Below are positions 27,127 to 40,526 of a DNA stretch of 64,000 nucleotides, piece by piece (position 1 is the stretch's first letter; each line of letters begins with the position of its first letter). A program made the translations under genes and the position numbers. The notes below the pieces were generated by a model, which did no database searches, was not told where the DNA came from, and saw only the letters and a program-made list of their open reading frames with translations. The stretch is from Steromphala cineraria (taxonomy: Eukaryota; Mollusca; Gastropoda; Trochida; Trochidae), in contig OU744720.1 in NCBI GenBank assembly GCA_916613615.1, positions 73,373,338 to 73,437,337 of the forward strand, written 5' to 3'.

Positions 27127-29225
27127 TGTCAGAGCAGAATACCATGACTTTAAGTTAAGTTTTCACGACCTAACGAAAGCATAATTTACCACGATTGCAG
27201 TTCTTACATACAGGAAAACATTTTTTGAACATAAAAAATTCTTTGTATCCACAAATGTCTAAGTTTCTGTTGTTTCGTCGTATGTCGACTTTGAATACAG
27301 GTAGCATCAATACAAATTACCTATTTGCACTACATTATTCGATGCTAAGTGTTGTGGAGAATTTGATGTTTAGACTTTGTTCAGCTATATATGAGAATTA
27401 TTACATGAATATTACAGCTAATACAAGCATTACAATTAGATGAAATAAACAGCAAACAAATTCCAATCCTTTTCAATTAATGTGTTTCCATCTATAATTC
27501 ATATATTTTGAAAATATTTGAATATAGATTTGTATTTACAGTACAATATTGGTACTGTACATTTAAATTGAACAAAATATTACAGTGTCCTTCCCAATGT
27601 GAACCTACCTTTTTCTGTCTCGTTACATTAATCATTTGTTGAAGTTTAGTGGTAAATTATTATCAATTCAGAGATATAGACTTATAATTCCACCAGTCAT
27701 GGTCTCGTTTTACAAATGTTCATAACATGTTTCGTAATGTGAGATAGATCATCACGTATGTCTTGCACAATTTAAAACAAATAATCAATGTCCAGAAATT
27801 GTTTTGTCACGAGAACCATTTGCCTTAGGTATCAGTTAAATTTATACAGGATTCATTTCATATCTGACTTACAAGTCACTTGGCCAAGTAGGAAGCGAAT
27901 CATAGGATCAAGTGCCAGTGCCCTGCTGGTCAGGTGAATAAATCTATACATTTGCTTTGCTAGAACACTTGAATGCTTATGCTTATTGCTAATTGCTAAT
28001 TTTTGTACATGCTTACGACTCTCAACAATGTGGTAAATTCTTCACCAATTATTTTAACTTAAAACAAGTTTAATCCGATATTATTCACACTTTCAACATG
28101 ATACCTGACATGATGTCAAAGCTAGCATACCATGTTCTTGGGGGACTGTTTCGTACCGATGATAATGCGGTGTAAGCGATACTGTAGAAGCTGCAGACTC
28201 TTTCTCACAAGCACGAAGATTCATAAGACGAAAGACAATAAAGAGGGGTCACTTTGATAAAGTACCTTTGATTTGAGATAATGACAACTTTCAGAAGAGA
28301 GTTTTTGAAAGGTGCTGACCTGTGTTTGTGCTCGGGAGTTAACAAGAAAATTAATATGAAATCAAAACTTTCCTAACTATTGACACTTCTTCCCGTTCAC
28401 GTACATATATTTCACTTGAATCGTCTATAATGTAAACTCTTGCTGAAGTCATATTGTTTTTTATGAAAATTTGTTTGAAGGGTTTTTTCACTTGTCCATC
28501 ATTTAATTTTGAGATGTGTTTACTGTTTCTGTAGTTTAAGAGACAAAATATACACTGCACAGGGATATTTGGTAACACATCATTGTGTTGGAAAAGGGCT
28601 GCAAATTGGTATTAGCTCTTAAAGATCATTGTGATAGTGATTAAATCATGACCGTTTCTAAATGTGTGGAAGTATGCTTATTTTCAGCATTATTATTTTC
28701 AGATAGCTCTGATGACGACCATATAATTATTGTTCATTGTTGGAAAAACATGGTTGTAATAACATCAGTACCAAGTACAAGGAATAGATATGAGATTGTT
28801 TCTAAGATATAGAAAACTAAACTGAAGATTCATTGTTTAATTTATTCAGAAAAGAATTCATAAACTGCTCATTATTGTCAAATAGTGTGACCAAAATGAA
28901 ATGGAAAGATGTATAACTTTGATGTACACTTATGAAAATGTATTTTTTTAAAAAGATAAGAACGCATATAATCAGCGAAATTAGAAATGTACATTTTAAA
29001 CAAATCAAAATTAACAATATCCTTGATTCATCAGAAAAAGGTTTACCGAAAGGTCATATTTGATCAGCACTTTTACGAATGTTACCAAGTACTTCACATT
29101 ACTGAGTCCATTGTTAAGTCTCGTCTAGGTTATCAATTGTTGTAAAATGGGTTAATTGGGTTCCCTAATATCACATTTCAAAGGCGTAAAAGAAAATCCT
29201 GTAAAGGTGTGTATAATCTCCTTAA

Positions 29226-29493
29226 AGGGGCAGCTGAAGCACGTTTTTGGAACATTTTACGTTTTAAAAGTTTCCTTGATAATTGTATGTTAATGCTTAA
29301 TGTATTATTTTGATAGTGTCAAAAGATTTACACATTTTGTGTAATAAAAAGGAATCGCATGGCTAAACATTACATTATATATTTGATTTATTACTGCTTC
29401 ATTTAATTTGATTACATTTTCTTTCATTTAGAACCATAGATTTTCATTTTTCTGACATTACCTTATATTCCCCGTGAAAATTGTACTGCCCCT
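29226..29493 (+). mobile_element. TTAA-target MITE, complete copy in U3
   Basis: Starts AGGGGCAG, ends CTGCCCCT in effect (GTACTGCCCCT), and is flanked by TTAA at 29222-29225 and 29494-29497. U1 and U2 have the unoccupied site (CACCTTACTTCTTCTG near 6637 and CTCCTTACTTCTTCTG near 17506). The TTAA target points to piggyBac or Kolobok; a TA target cannot be excluded because the bases overlap. No transposase is encoded. Confidence 0.8.
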
Positions 29494-30044
29494 TTAATGT
29501 TTCTGTTATTCTACAAAAATCGTAACATAAATCCACCAAGGGTACACATAATGTAAAATGTAATTAAGAATTTTTGAAATTTTCAGAATATATATTTAAT
29601 GAATTTTCAAAATGCAAGAAATCGACTGATGTCTTGACATGAATAATGTGACGGACCCTTCAACAAGCAAGAAACATTATTATGTATAAAACAGCAAGAT
29701 AGATTGGAAATCAAATTTTGAACAATCTATTACAGTCGGGTTGACAAAGTTCTAAAAGTTCTGAAATCGAAAAGCTTAACGTCACGTTGAAATCGTTTCT
29801 TGTCTTCTTGAAGCTAGATGTTAAACTAGTCAGCACTACTTTAATATCCTATTTATCATTAGTGGTAACAGTTCACAAATTGCGGATGATTACTATAATC
29901 AAGCTTCCGAGGATATATCTATCTTGAAAGATCGATGTTTCCTCAAACGATCATCTACAATATATCTGACCTAGTTTTATTTGAGTGTCTCTTGCCACAA
30001 TTTTACACCACATATACTCGTTTGCAGAAATAACCAACTTATAA

Positions 30045-30381
30045 GATGCAGGCACCGCGGGTAATAATACGGCAGTCCAGGGAGCAGTTCATGTTGGTAA
30101 TTGAGTATAATTATATCTAATTACAGACTGCCGGGAATGAAGGCGTTAGTCACTATCAAAAACCTTTCATCAGAAGGTCATAGTAGTTCTTTTCACGAAA
30201 ACAGTTATGGAAATCGGTTTAGCAATCGTTTAGAGACTATGTTATGAAGGCGCCAGGAGTCGTTTATTCTCAGTCAAAATCGAATGTTATAAGAGATAGA
30301 TTACCAGAACTCTGACATAGTCATAACAAATCACTAATTAGATTGATAGGATGAAATTTGTGATCTGTTGTTTGATGCTCC
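30045..30381. other. 337-bp conserved core, copy D (U3)
   Basis: Same length as B, C and E. Both inverted-repeat pairs are unchanged. Differences cluster in one short stretch (GGGAATGAAGGCGTTAGTCA), which may be an unpaired or less constrained part. Confidence 0.75.
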
Positions 30382-33300
30382 GAACAGTCCTTTACAACTA
30401 ATATGCTTAACAAAGGCAATTCGTAGATAAACAAATTATTTATCACTCATTAGGGGTAAAATTTGTGTGTAAACAATTCAGTAATACAATATCAAATTTA
30501 TCAAGAGTGAACGCCCCTGATTGCATATGTAGAAATGAGTCAGAGGTATAGCACTTAAGATGGACCTCTGAATATCTTTCAGAAAAAAACCTGTATACAA
30601 TACGATACGACATGACCTTCATTTTTATTTATAATAACTTAACGTTTTTCATTCTACTGGATATAAAGTGTATTCGACAAGAAATCATGTCAATAACATC
30701 GTCTATGTATTCGCTGCTGTAATTGCTAATGACCTTTACAACGTCCCCAGTAGTTTTGACTGTTCATTAAGATGCATTAGGAGCCTATATTTACAAATGG
30801 TAATATCTTTTCTACCAAGTCAACATGCATATGCACGTTTAACAGATTGTTCAATGCACTAGGAAATAGAATTATATGACTGGTTATCGTCATGCTAGGT
30901 GAAGAGGTTTTTAATAACTATTTTTTCTTAAAACATAAAACAGAATGGGTTGATGCCTGCAAACAAGTCATCATGTTACGCTGTTTCACAATGCAATTTT
31001 GATTTTTTTACTTAGAATTCATAATGACATTGCCATTACGAAAACGATTCTTGCAAAGTATAAACTAATACAAAAAAGAACCATTAACACAATGCATCAA
31101 CATATTATGCTATGCTGCTTTCCATGCAAAACTGAGTTTATGGAGTTGTGTCATACTGTCGTAACGGTTTGCTGGAAACACACTTCTCTTTCTTCATAAT
31201 CAATTAGTGAAAGAGCCAGTAATAGCAGTCTAAATACATTAGTCAGACCAGCCAAAATGCCCAATTTCAATTACAAGGAATTGTACTGAGAAAACTTAAA
31301 TTGTATGCATTCGAGATGAAATGTACTACTTAGAAAATGAACTGCATAACGCTGCTGTTGTAACTGTTATTTAACACAATCCACAATTCCTGAAATCTAC
31401 TGGTTGGTATTCTCATATCTTATCACTTAACCTTTGTTTCAAGTTGAATTTGCAGACCTCATTAGTTGTAATCAAACTCAAAAGTGAAACCATGTTTGCA
31501 AATTAGCAATTGCTTTGGCTATTCAAAGGTTGAATATTCTTGAGGTCTTTAATCTTTTGTAAATATTACATCGTTTGAAATGACTACCATTATACTTCTT
31601 CCCTTTTGTGTCCTGTGTTCACAAAAAATGATCTAGCATGTATCTAGCATTTATCTAGCATTTCTAATTATCTTAATTTTCATCGATACATGTTATTTAT
31701 TTGCATTTTTGCATTTCGATACTTACATGTAAGTTTCTTAAATTTCATAAATGTTTTCATATTCTATCTAAATTCCCTAATTTAATTATTTAATTTCTTA
31801 TAAATGAAGATAGATTATACGTCAGAAAAGAAATTATCTATCCCCAACAGTTTCGTGCCGTTGATCTTTTAGATTCGGGTTTAAAACAAATTGCTTTGTA
31901 TGCATTGAAACATCATAAGCTGTCTCTTTTTTCGGCATGTTATGCTTTTGGATATTATATGAACCTACATAATATCCATTTGATACATCTTGTCAAATAG
32001 AAAAAGATCTGACAATGCATTGGAAAGGAATAATTAACTTACATACTTGTGAAAAATCCAAACAAACAAATAGATAAACAAAACGTTGTATAAGTACCAG
32101 ATACTACATATGACATCAGCAAATTGTACGTTTCTGAAACCTGTGATGGGAAGAAGAAGATTTATAAATAATTTTTCAGCACAGCTAGTTAGGATCTGTA
32201 ATCTAAAAAAATAATATGTGGATTTATTTCGCACTTTGGAAACTGACTGTTGAATGATATACTCTCACATGTTGAATGACAAAGCATATTTGTATTCGAC
32301 TCGATAAGAAATCAATCAGGAGCCGCGTTGTTTTTTAATTCAAACACTAGAATATTTTATTGAAGCATTGATTCAAAATTGAGTGTGCTAGTTAGCTGAA
32401 ATATTAACTAAAGTGATGGCTTTCAATTGTCCTTGATAGAAACGATAAAACTTATAGCTAAACAAAGAAATGAAAACGGATTATACAGGTCTTTTTCGTG
32501 TGAGTCCCACTCCAGTATTACAAGTGTTGTCACGACCTAAATACGCATTCGTTTTTCTGCTTTTGGCTCTGCTGAAGTGATTCGCCTGACCATTGAAACT
32601 GGATTAATCCAAGTAAACTGCTTCAAGTAAACCAATCTTCATTCTCCTCAGGGGCGTATTACAATAGATCAGAAGGGATGTTCAGAGGAGTTAGACAAGA
32701 ATATACACATATGTCATAACATGTCATTTTTTCCTTCTTACTTGCACTTAACTCAATATCTTAAGTCACTTAAGTGATGCAATTTCGAAATTGGGGTCTT
32801 ACAATAAAATAATTTCATGATAAATATGGTCGCGAGAACTTATGAGTACGTAAGATGATGTTACCAAGAGAAACCACATATTATGTATATGTATTATGTA
32901 TTATGTATGTGAAATTACAAATATATTTCTGGCTGAAGTAAACGTTTGAATGTCCAGTTGCAATTATCTCTTCAGTTATCATAAAGAATGGATTGTCAAT
33001 TTTCATATTGATATTCCTGGATAGGTTTTGAATCACATTAAAACATGTTGTTCAAATAGAAGCAAAACCATTTCAGAAAAAACTTTACTGTTGTTTTCTT
33101 ACTTATTATCCTACTTATTATCGCCTTAGTGGCCCTGTCAACTGAGGATTTATTCTTTAGAATCACCTCGCATCTGGTCTAGAACAGTAAAGTCATTCAG
33201 TCAGACATCAGCTTTTCAAGTGATACTCCGTGATACTCCGTTATTAACTTGTCCCTGAGTTGACTTAAGCTTTAACTGCAGACAGTTGGTCTTTATCTCC

Positions 33301-34109
33301 TTATTCAATCTCATGTTTGATGGATACAAGGTCGAATTATATTTTATTTACAGATCAGTAAAATATCAAAACAAGATCAGGTCTCATTTTTAATGTTTAG
33401 TTTTGTATTTGACAAGAAGTGTACAATAAGCAATTGTTTAGAGAGTAGAACAAATTGCAGACAAAGAACGACTATTTGCTTTTACCAACGTTAATGCAGT
33501 TTGAGTGCTTCGAAGCACTTAAATTAGTACACTAACGTAAGAGAAAGTATTCTCTTAATTTGTATTGAAGTTTTGACGATGTTATTTTTTAGAATTTGCA
33601 AAGGCCCAAAAAAATGAGTTTATCAATTCAATGAATCCACTTTAAGAAACATCAAATATATCAAATATTGGCCTGATCATTGATGCTCTTGTCAACCACA
33701 ATGTACTCTCCTTCAATGGCGCATTAGAATGTGTAAAGAAATATATATCTCTTTAAATTCATTTTAGATAAGAATTTGCTCCCCTGCTTGAACAGAACAT
33801 TTTACGTTTGTTTCAGCAATGATCATTTTGTTTGAAAAAATGTTGTCTTGGTAAGATTCTCTTTCATTTCTCGACACCGCTATTGAAAATAGAATCTCCC
33901 CTTTAAGATATATTAGGATGGCATACTGTAATGTTTACCCCTTCATAACCCTAAGAGTCCATATGTCCAAATCTCGACATACATGTACCATCATTAGCAT
34001 TGAAGTTCGTTGACCATTTAATATAAACTCAAAAATATTATTCAACAAACGAAACACATTTTTTAAAATGGTAAATAAAAGTTATATTGCAAACATTTCA
34101 ACATTTAAT

Positions 34110-34247
34110 TTACTAACATCTCTTTTTGAAAAGATGTAAATGTCAATCCACTGACCAAATTTGTAATTTTCCTCATAATAATCTCCAAATGGAGGAAATA
34201 AAGATGATGATGATGATGATGATGATGATGAAGATGATGATGATGAT
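34110..34247 (+). mobile_element. Probable retroposon 3' end with (GAT)n tail in U4
   Basis: A stretch that replaces unrelated sequence in U3 ends GGAGGAAATAAA, followed by repeated GAT/ATG triplets (34203-34247) with one GAA interruption. AATAAA followed by a simple-repeat tail suggests the 3' end of a non-LTR retrotransposon. The 5' limit is not clear and no target duplication was found. Confidence 0.4.
34203..34247. repeat. (GAT)n microsatellite
   Basis: About 14 GAT triplets with one interruption (GAA). Present in U4 only. The run of methionines it encodes in one frame is not evidence for a gene. Confidence 0.95.
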
Positions 34248-36069
34248 CCCAATAGTTCATGTTGACAAAGTCGTATTAGACATGGACAAATATATTATTC
34301 AGTATATCATATGAAATTGCACAATCATAAATACATTGTATGTATGAAATATGAACAGTAATTCTGTAATGATTAAACATGTTGGATGTCCACAGAAGGG
34401 AATGATAAAGATCAATATACAGCCCTACCAAAGAAAAATTTAAATGTCTTGATATGCATTTTAAGTTTGTACACCCCATTCTGAAATTAAACATTAATTT
34501 TCCACATATGGCATGACTATATCATATTGAACATTCTTTTTTCATTCATGAATTACCAGGATGTAATTAGAAGGGAACCTTACTTGCAGGGCACGCGGCA
34601 ACGTTCACATATTGAATCACTGGTTCCTCATAACAGTTATTTTTCAACCATCATTTTGAAGCCTGATAAAGTACAAAGTATTTTTTGTACTCCACACGAT
34701 CTCAACGATGGGATTTCATTTACCCGCTTTGTGTGCAAATTTGTTGTTGTTTGTATAAAACTATATTTGTCAGCTAATACCGAAAGCATATCACTATAGA
34801 TATTCACAACTTGATTGCCAGAATATAAGGAGGTTGAGTAAGTAAGTAAATTTTCAATATTATTTTTATTTCTGCAACATTACAAGCTGGCGTTCTTGTT
34901 TAAGAATGATATCGATCTAGTTTTTAGTTTTATAGAAACACTCTCTGTGGGTATAGTTTTGTCCTGCAGAATATAGGATTTACTTTTTGAATTGCGTTAT
35001 AGGATTTTCTTTGTGAAAAGTGCAAATATATAATACTGACAAAAAGATTCATCTTTTATCAAGCAAACGTTTTTTATTTATTTAATATTGTTAACTCTAC
35101 AGTAACTGCAAAGTATAAATTGAATGACACATGCTAATGACGACAAATAAAAGTCAGTCTTGTAAAATGAAATGTCACAATGCCAAACTTGATTGAGAAA
35201 ACTACCTTCAGTCTATTTCAAAAGAGAAATTGTAAATTTAAAACCAACGCCCTTACTAATTGTAGGTTAGTGTAAATAATTGTTTCAATGGGCATATAAT
35301 GAAAATCACGATCAGAAATAATTGAACCAACAATTATATTTCAGCACGTGACACTGGCACAGAAATAGTTAATGAGTTGCATTGTCAACAAGCTTTATTT
35401 CATTTCAGAAACATGTGTTTTCAATGAAATCATTTAACTTAAACTAAACATTCAAATTTGATAAGAAATTGCTTTCTATAATCAACAAAGTAAGGTCAGA
35501 CAATGCCAATCCTGCTTGATGAATACCTTAGGTATGATTTAAAATCGATTTGGCATCAGAAATACAAAATGTAGAATATCTGACAGTTTCATAATCAATT
35601 GATACGCCTGTTGGGAATTATTGTTACATGTACATTCATGAAGAGTGACACATCCACTGCTGGTAATGAGGATTTACATTCTAATTTATCATAAACGCTT
35701 GTGATAGTACTCAAAAACAAATGCACTTATGAAGCACAGGACAGTTTCTTGGCCTGGTTGAGCCCGGGAAAAAACTTTGAAAGAAATATTGTTACTTGGA
35801 TAAATATACAGACTGTGAAATGTGTGAATTAGGGTCGTTCGTATTGAACAACAAGATCTCCTTGATCAGGAGTAACAGCAAGCTCAAAGTACGAGTTGTT
35901 TCTCTGCGTCAATGACATGTTCACGCCAAATGCACACATATGACTTTCTTTATTTATTATATACATTTTTCAATTTTTTACAACTATTCTTGAATTGCTT
36001 AAATTAGCATTAGTGCGTATTGATACATAACAAGGCGAGGACCAGCTCGTCTGACAATTAGATACCTTA

Positions 36070-36765
36070 ATTATATTTTTCTTTTCTGATTTTCTGCGTA
36101 CATGTAGTTAAACATAAGAGGGAGTTTTCTCAATTGTGTAAACAAAATGAAGTGATAAAAATATGTTTACAGTATTTCTTTGCAGTAAACAGGAACAGTA
36201 ATTCAGGGTTCCCAGTGGGCTTCTTTCAGTGACATCACAATGGAAATAACGTCATAATAGTTGTCAGTTGTGACCGCAGAATGGCGTACTATCGCAAGCA
36301 ATGTTTATGGAATTTAGTTCAGGAGTTCCTTCCTCAAAGTGTTTTGCAGTTTCTCCACTTCTGATAACACTAGTTTCTCTCTATATCAAATTTTGAGAAT
36401 CCTAATAACAAGTAGGTGTATTATCAATGCATTGAGATACATCAATTCCGATGTTTTAATTTGGACAATGATTGTTAGGTACAGAAGGCTCCCAGATTTG
36501 CCGAAGCTTTGAAAAAAACAACCGACAGCCATGCAATACTGAATTTGCAGTCCATTATGTAGACAGATTCCATATTTAACGTACGTACTATCCTACACTT
36601 ACATGAGAATATAGTAAATTCGAATATATCCTCTGTCAGCTATTTAAACTTTCATCATGAAATGTATATCACGATGAAAACAGTTGATATCAGAAAACAG
36701 ACTAAGTAGGTTATCCGTATAGTAAGAACAAGGGTTTTGACAAACGTCTGTTCAAATATGTGAGC
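36070..36765. repeat. About 690-bp block specific to U3 and U4 (U4 copy)
   Basis: The closely matching U4 copy of 26020-26706. The paired TGACATCA and AACGTCAT motifs are kept near 36230-36255. Confidence 0.6.
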
Positions 36766-37016
36766 ATATGCATTTCACAGATTGAATCAAAGATATTAAT
36801 TACAAACAAATAAAATAAAACTTTGAGATATGTAGCATTTGATTCCCTCTCAGTCAACTGTCCTTTAGCATTTTAACCAAAGACTAAGTTTCTTTACTTT
36901 GAAATTATTTGCAACGCAATTTACGCTCCAAACAAGTTTTAAAATATTGCTTCTGAGTTTCAAATTCAAACTTAATAATTGAGCACAAAGTAATGATGTC
37001 CATTCATCTTTTACTA

Positions 37017-37173
37017 AGTGTGCGTGACAAAACGGCATCAGTTTGCAAATACATGACAGAATTTACGTATTTCATAATGTTAGAGACATCTCCAAAGCAA
37101 CTGTCATTCGCAATTTTAAACCAAATCAGTTCATGTTGAATAGTCTCCTGTCACGATAACCACTTGTCTGAAA
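37017..37173. repeat. CRE-containing conserved block, U4 copy
   Basis: The U4 counterpart of 2736-2893. It is full length, but the CRE core is changed to ACGGCATCA here, so the motif itself is not strictly kept in all units. Confidence 0.55.
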
Positions 37174-39207
37174 TGTCAGAGCAGAATACCATGACTTTAA
37201 GTTAAGTTTTCACGACCTAACGAAAGCATAATATACCACGATGGCAGTTCTTACATACAGGAAAACATTTTTTGAACATAACAAAAATCTTTGGTTCAAC
37301 AAATGTCTAAGTTTCTGTTGTTTCGTCGTATATCGACTTTGAATACATGTAGCATCGATAGAATTTACCTATTTGCACTACATTATTCGATGCTAAGTGT
37401 TGTGGAGAATTTGATGTTTAAACTTTTTTCAGCTATATTATTACATGAACATTACAGCTACTACAAGCATTACAATTAGATGAAATGAACAGCAAAAAAA
37501 TTCCAATCCTTTTCAATTAATCTTTTTCCATCTATTATTCATATATTCAAAATATTTGAATATAGATTTGTATTTACAGTACAATATTGGTATTGTACAT
37601 TTAAATTGAACAAAATATTACAGTGTCCTTCCCAATGTGAACCTACCTTTTTCTGCCTCGTTACATTAATTATTTGTTGAAGTTTAGAGGTAATTAATAT
37701 TAATTCAGCAATATAGACTTTTGATTCAACCAGCCATGGTCTCGTTTTGCAAATGTTCATAACATATTTCGTAATGTGAGATAGATCATCAAATATGCCT
37801 TGCACAATTTAAAACAAATAATCAATATCGAGAAGTTGCTTTGTCACGAGAACCTTTTGCCTTAGGTATCAGTTAATTTTATACAGGGTTCATTTCATAT
37901 CTGACTTACAAGCCACTTGTAGGAAGCGGATCATAGGATCAAGTGTAAATGCCTTGCTGGTCAGGTGAATAAATCTATACATTTGTTTTGCTATAACACT
38001 TAGATGCTTATGCTTATTGCTAATTGCTAATTTTTGTTAACATTGTGGTAAATTCTTCACCAGTTTTTTTAACTTAAAAAAACTTTAATTCGTTATTCGT
38101 CACACTTTCAACCTGACATGATGTCAAAGCTAGCATACAATGTTCTGGGGGGACTGTTTCGTTTTCACGGTGGTCGGTAGGTGATAAATGACCTTGAGCA
38201 CAAGTTGATTACCTACCACAGAAATCTGGTGTTGAAAGGTACCGATGATAATGCGGTGTAAGCGATACTGTAGAAGCTGCAGACTCTTTCTCTCTAGCAC
38301 GAAGATCTATCAGACGAAAGACAATAAAGAGAGGTCACTTTGATAAAGTACCTTTGATTTGAGGTAATGACAACTTTCAGAGACTGGATAAGAGTTTTGG
38401 AATGGCGCTGACCTGTGTTTGCGCTCGGCAGTTAACAAGAAATATAATATGAAATCAAAACTTTCCTACATTTGTAACTATTGACATTTCTTCACGTTCA
38501 CGTACATTTCTACATGTCTTTCACTTGAGTAGTTTTTTAATGCTAACTCTTGCTTAAGTCGTATTGCTTTTTATGGAAATTTGTTTGAAGGTTTTTTTCA
38601 GTTGTCCATCATTTTGAGATGTGTTTACTGTTTCTGTAGTTTAAGAGGCAAAAGATACACTGCACAGGGATATTTGGTAAAACGTCATCGGGTTGGAAAA
38701 GGACTGCACATTGCTATTAGGTCTTGAAGATCATTGTGATCGGGATTAAATCATGACCTTTTCTAAATGTGTGGAAATATGTTTATTTTCGGCATTAACA
38801 TTTTCAGAAAACTCTGATGACGACTCAATAATTCTTGTTCATTGTTGAAAAAAAACAAAGTTGTAAAAACATCAGTACCAGGTACATTTCGAAAGATAAA
38901 AAAGAGATAGATACGTGTATGAGATTGTTTCTAAGATATAGAAAACTAAAATGAAGATTCATTGTTTTATTAATTCAGAAAAGATTTCATAAACTGCTTA
39001 TTATTGTCAAATAGTGTGACCAAAATAAAATGAAAAGATGTATAACTTTGATGTATTTTAGAAAAAAAGATAAAAACGCATAAAACCATCGCTTTGGGTC
39101 CTTTTTAGGAAATTAGAAATGTATATTTCAAACAAATCAATATGAACAATATCCTTCATTCATCAGAAAAAGGTTTGCCGAAAGGTCATATTTGATCAGC
39201 ACTTTTT

Positions 39208-39422
39208 AGTGTCAGAAGATTTACATAAAATCCATTGGCGGCTATTTTGTGTGAACACCTTTAATTCATTTTGTGTAAGAAAGCATGGCTAAACATTTCA
39301 TTATATATTTGATTTATTACTGCTTCATTTAGTTTGATTACATTTTCATTCATTTGCAAACCATTATTTTTCATTTTCCTGGCATCAACTTATATTCCCC
39401 CTGAAACTGTGCTACTGTCACT
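39208..39422 (+). mobile_element. Truncated TTAA-target MITE in U4
   Basis: The right two thirds of the same insertion as in U3 are present, ending GTGCTACTGTCACT before TTAA (39423-39426). The left end is missing: the unit runs from TTTGATCAGCACTTTTTA straight into the element interior at GTGTCAGAAGATTTACA. A deletion therefore removed the left TIR and about 150 bp of flanking unit sequence. Confidence 0.75.
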
Positions 39423-39972
39423 TTAATGTTTCTGTTATTCTACAAAAATCGTAACATAAATCATCCAAGGGTACACAAAATGTAAAATGTAATTAAGAAT
39501 TTTTGAAATTTTCAGAATATATATTTAATGAATTTTCAAAATGCAAGAAATCGACTGATGTCTTGACATGAATAATGTGACGGACCCTTCAACAAGCAAG
39601 AAACATTATTATGTATAAAACAGCAAGATAGATTGGAAATCAAATTTTGAACAATCTATTACAGTCGGGTTGACAAAGTTCTAAAAGTTCTGAAATCGAA
39701 AAGCTAAACGTCACGTTGAAATCGTTTCTTGTCTTCTTGAAGCTAGATGTTTAACTAGTCAGCACTACTTTAATATCCTATTTATCATTAGTGGTAACAG
39801 TTCACAAATTGCGGATGATTACTATAATCAAGCCTCCGAGGATATATCTATCTTGAAAGATCGAGGTTTCCTCAAACGATCATCTACAATATATCTGACC
39901 TAGTTTATTTGAGTGTCTCTTGCCACAATTTTACACCACATATACTCGTTTGCAGAAATAACCAACTTATAA

Positions 39973-40309
39973 GATGCAGGCACCGCGGGTAATAATACGG
40001 CAGTCCAGGGAGCAGTTCATGTTGGTAATTGAGTATAATTATATCTAATTACAGACTGCCGGGAAAGAAGGCGTTAGTCGCCATCAAAAACCTTTCATCA
40101 GAAGGTCATAGTAGTTCTTTTCACGAAAACAGTTATGGAAATCGGTTTAGCAATCGTTTACAGACTATGTTATGAAGGCGCCAGGAGTCGTATATTCTCA
40201 GTCAAAATCGAATGTTATAAGAGATAGATTACTAGAACTCTGACATAGTCATAACAAATCACTAATTAGATTGATAGGATGAAATTTGTGATCTGTTGTT
40301 TGATGCTCC
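39973..40309. other. 337-bp conserved core, copy E (U4)
   Basis: Same length as B, C and D. The left flank matches U3 closely, and the right flank matches copy B of U1 better than U3. A recombination switch therefore lies in or near this block. Both inverted repeats are intact. Confidence 0.75.
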
Positions 40310-40526
40310 TATCAGTCCTTCACAACAGTCACTAATATGCATAACAAAGGCATTTCGTAGATAAACAAATTATTTATCAATCACAGAGGATAAAGGCTGT
40401 GCGTAAACAATAACGTCATACAATATCAAAACTATAAAAAGTAAAAGCTCATGGGTGTACTTGTAGAAATGAGTCAGAGGTATGGCATCATAAGATGGGA
40501 CTCCGAATGTCTTTCAGCAATATAAC

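Larger units (their letters stand above)
23831..33599. repeat. Tandem array unit U3
   Basis: This is the third direct repeat, closest to U4 through most of its length. Between about 29520 and 30040 and about 39430 and 39970 only scattered differences are seen. U3 carries a complete TTAA MITE (29226-29493), a 91-bp hairpin insertion (23907-23997) and a block of about 690 bp (26020-26706) shared only with U4. Relative to U4 and U1 it has lost about 350 bp near 24625. No coding sequence is recognised. Confidence 0.85.

Noticed and set aside
27195..27443. Similar open frames in U3 (27195-27443) and U4 (37291-37479)
   Set aside because: They are alike because the units are duplicates. The U1 counterpart is interrupted by stops and U2 has lost most of it.
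34126..34314. Open frame with a polymethionine run
   Set aside because: Produced by the (GAT)n microsatellite.
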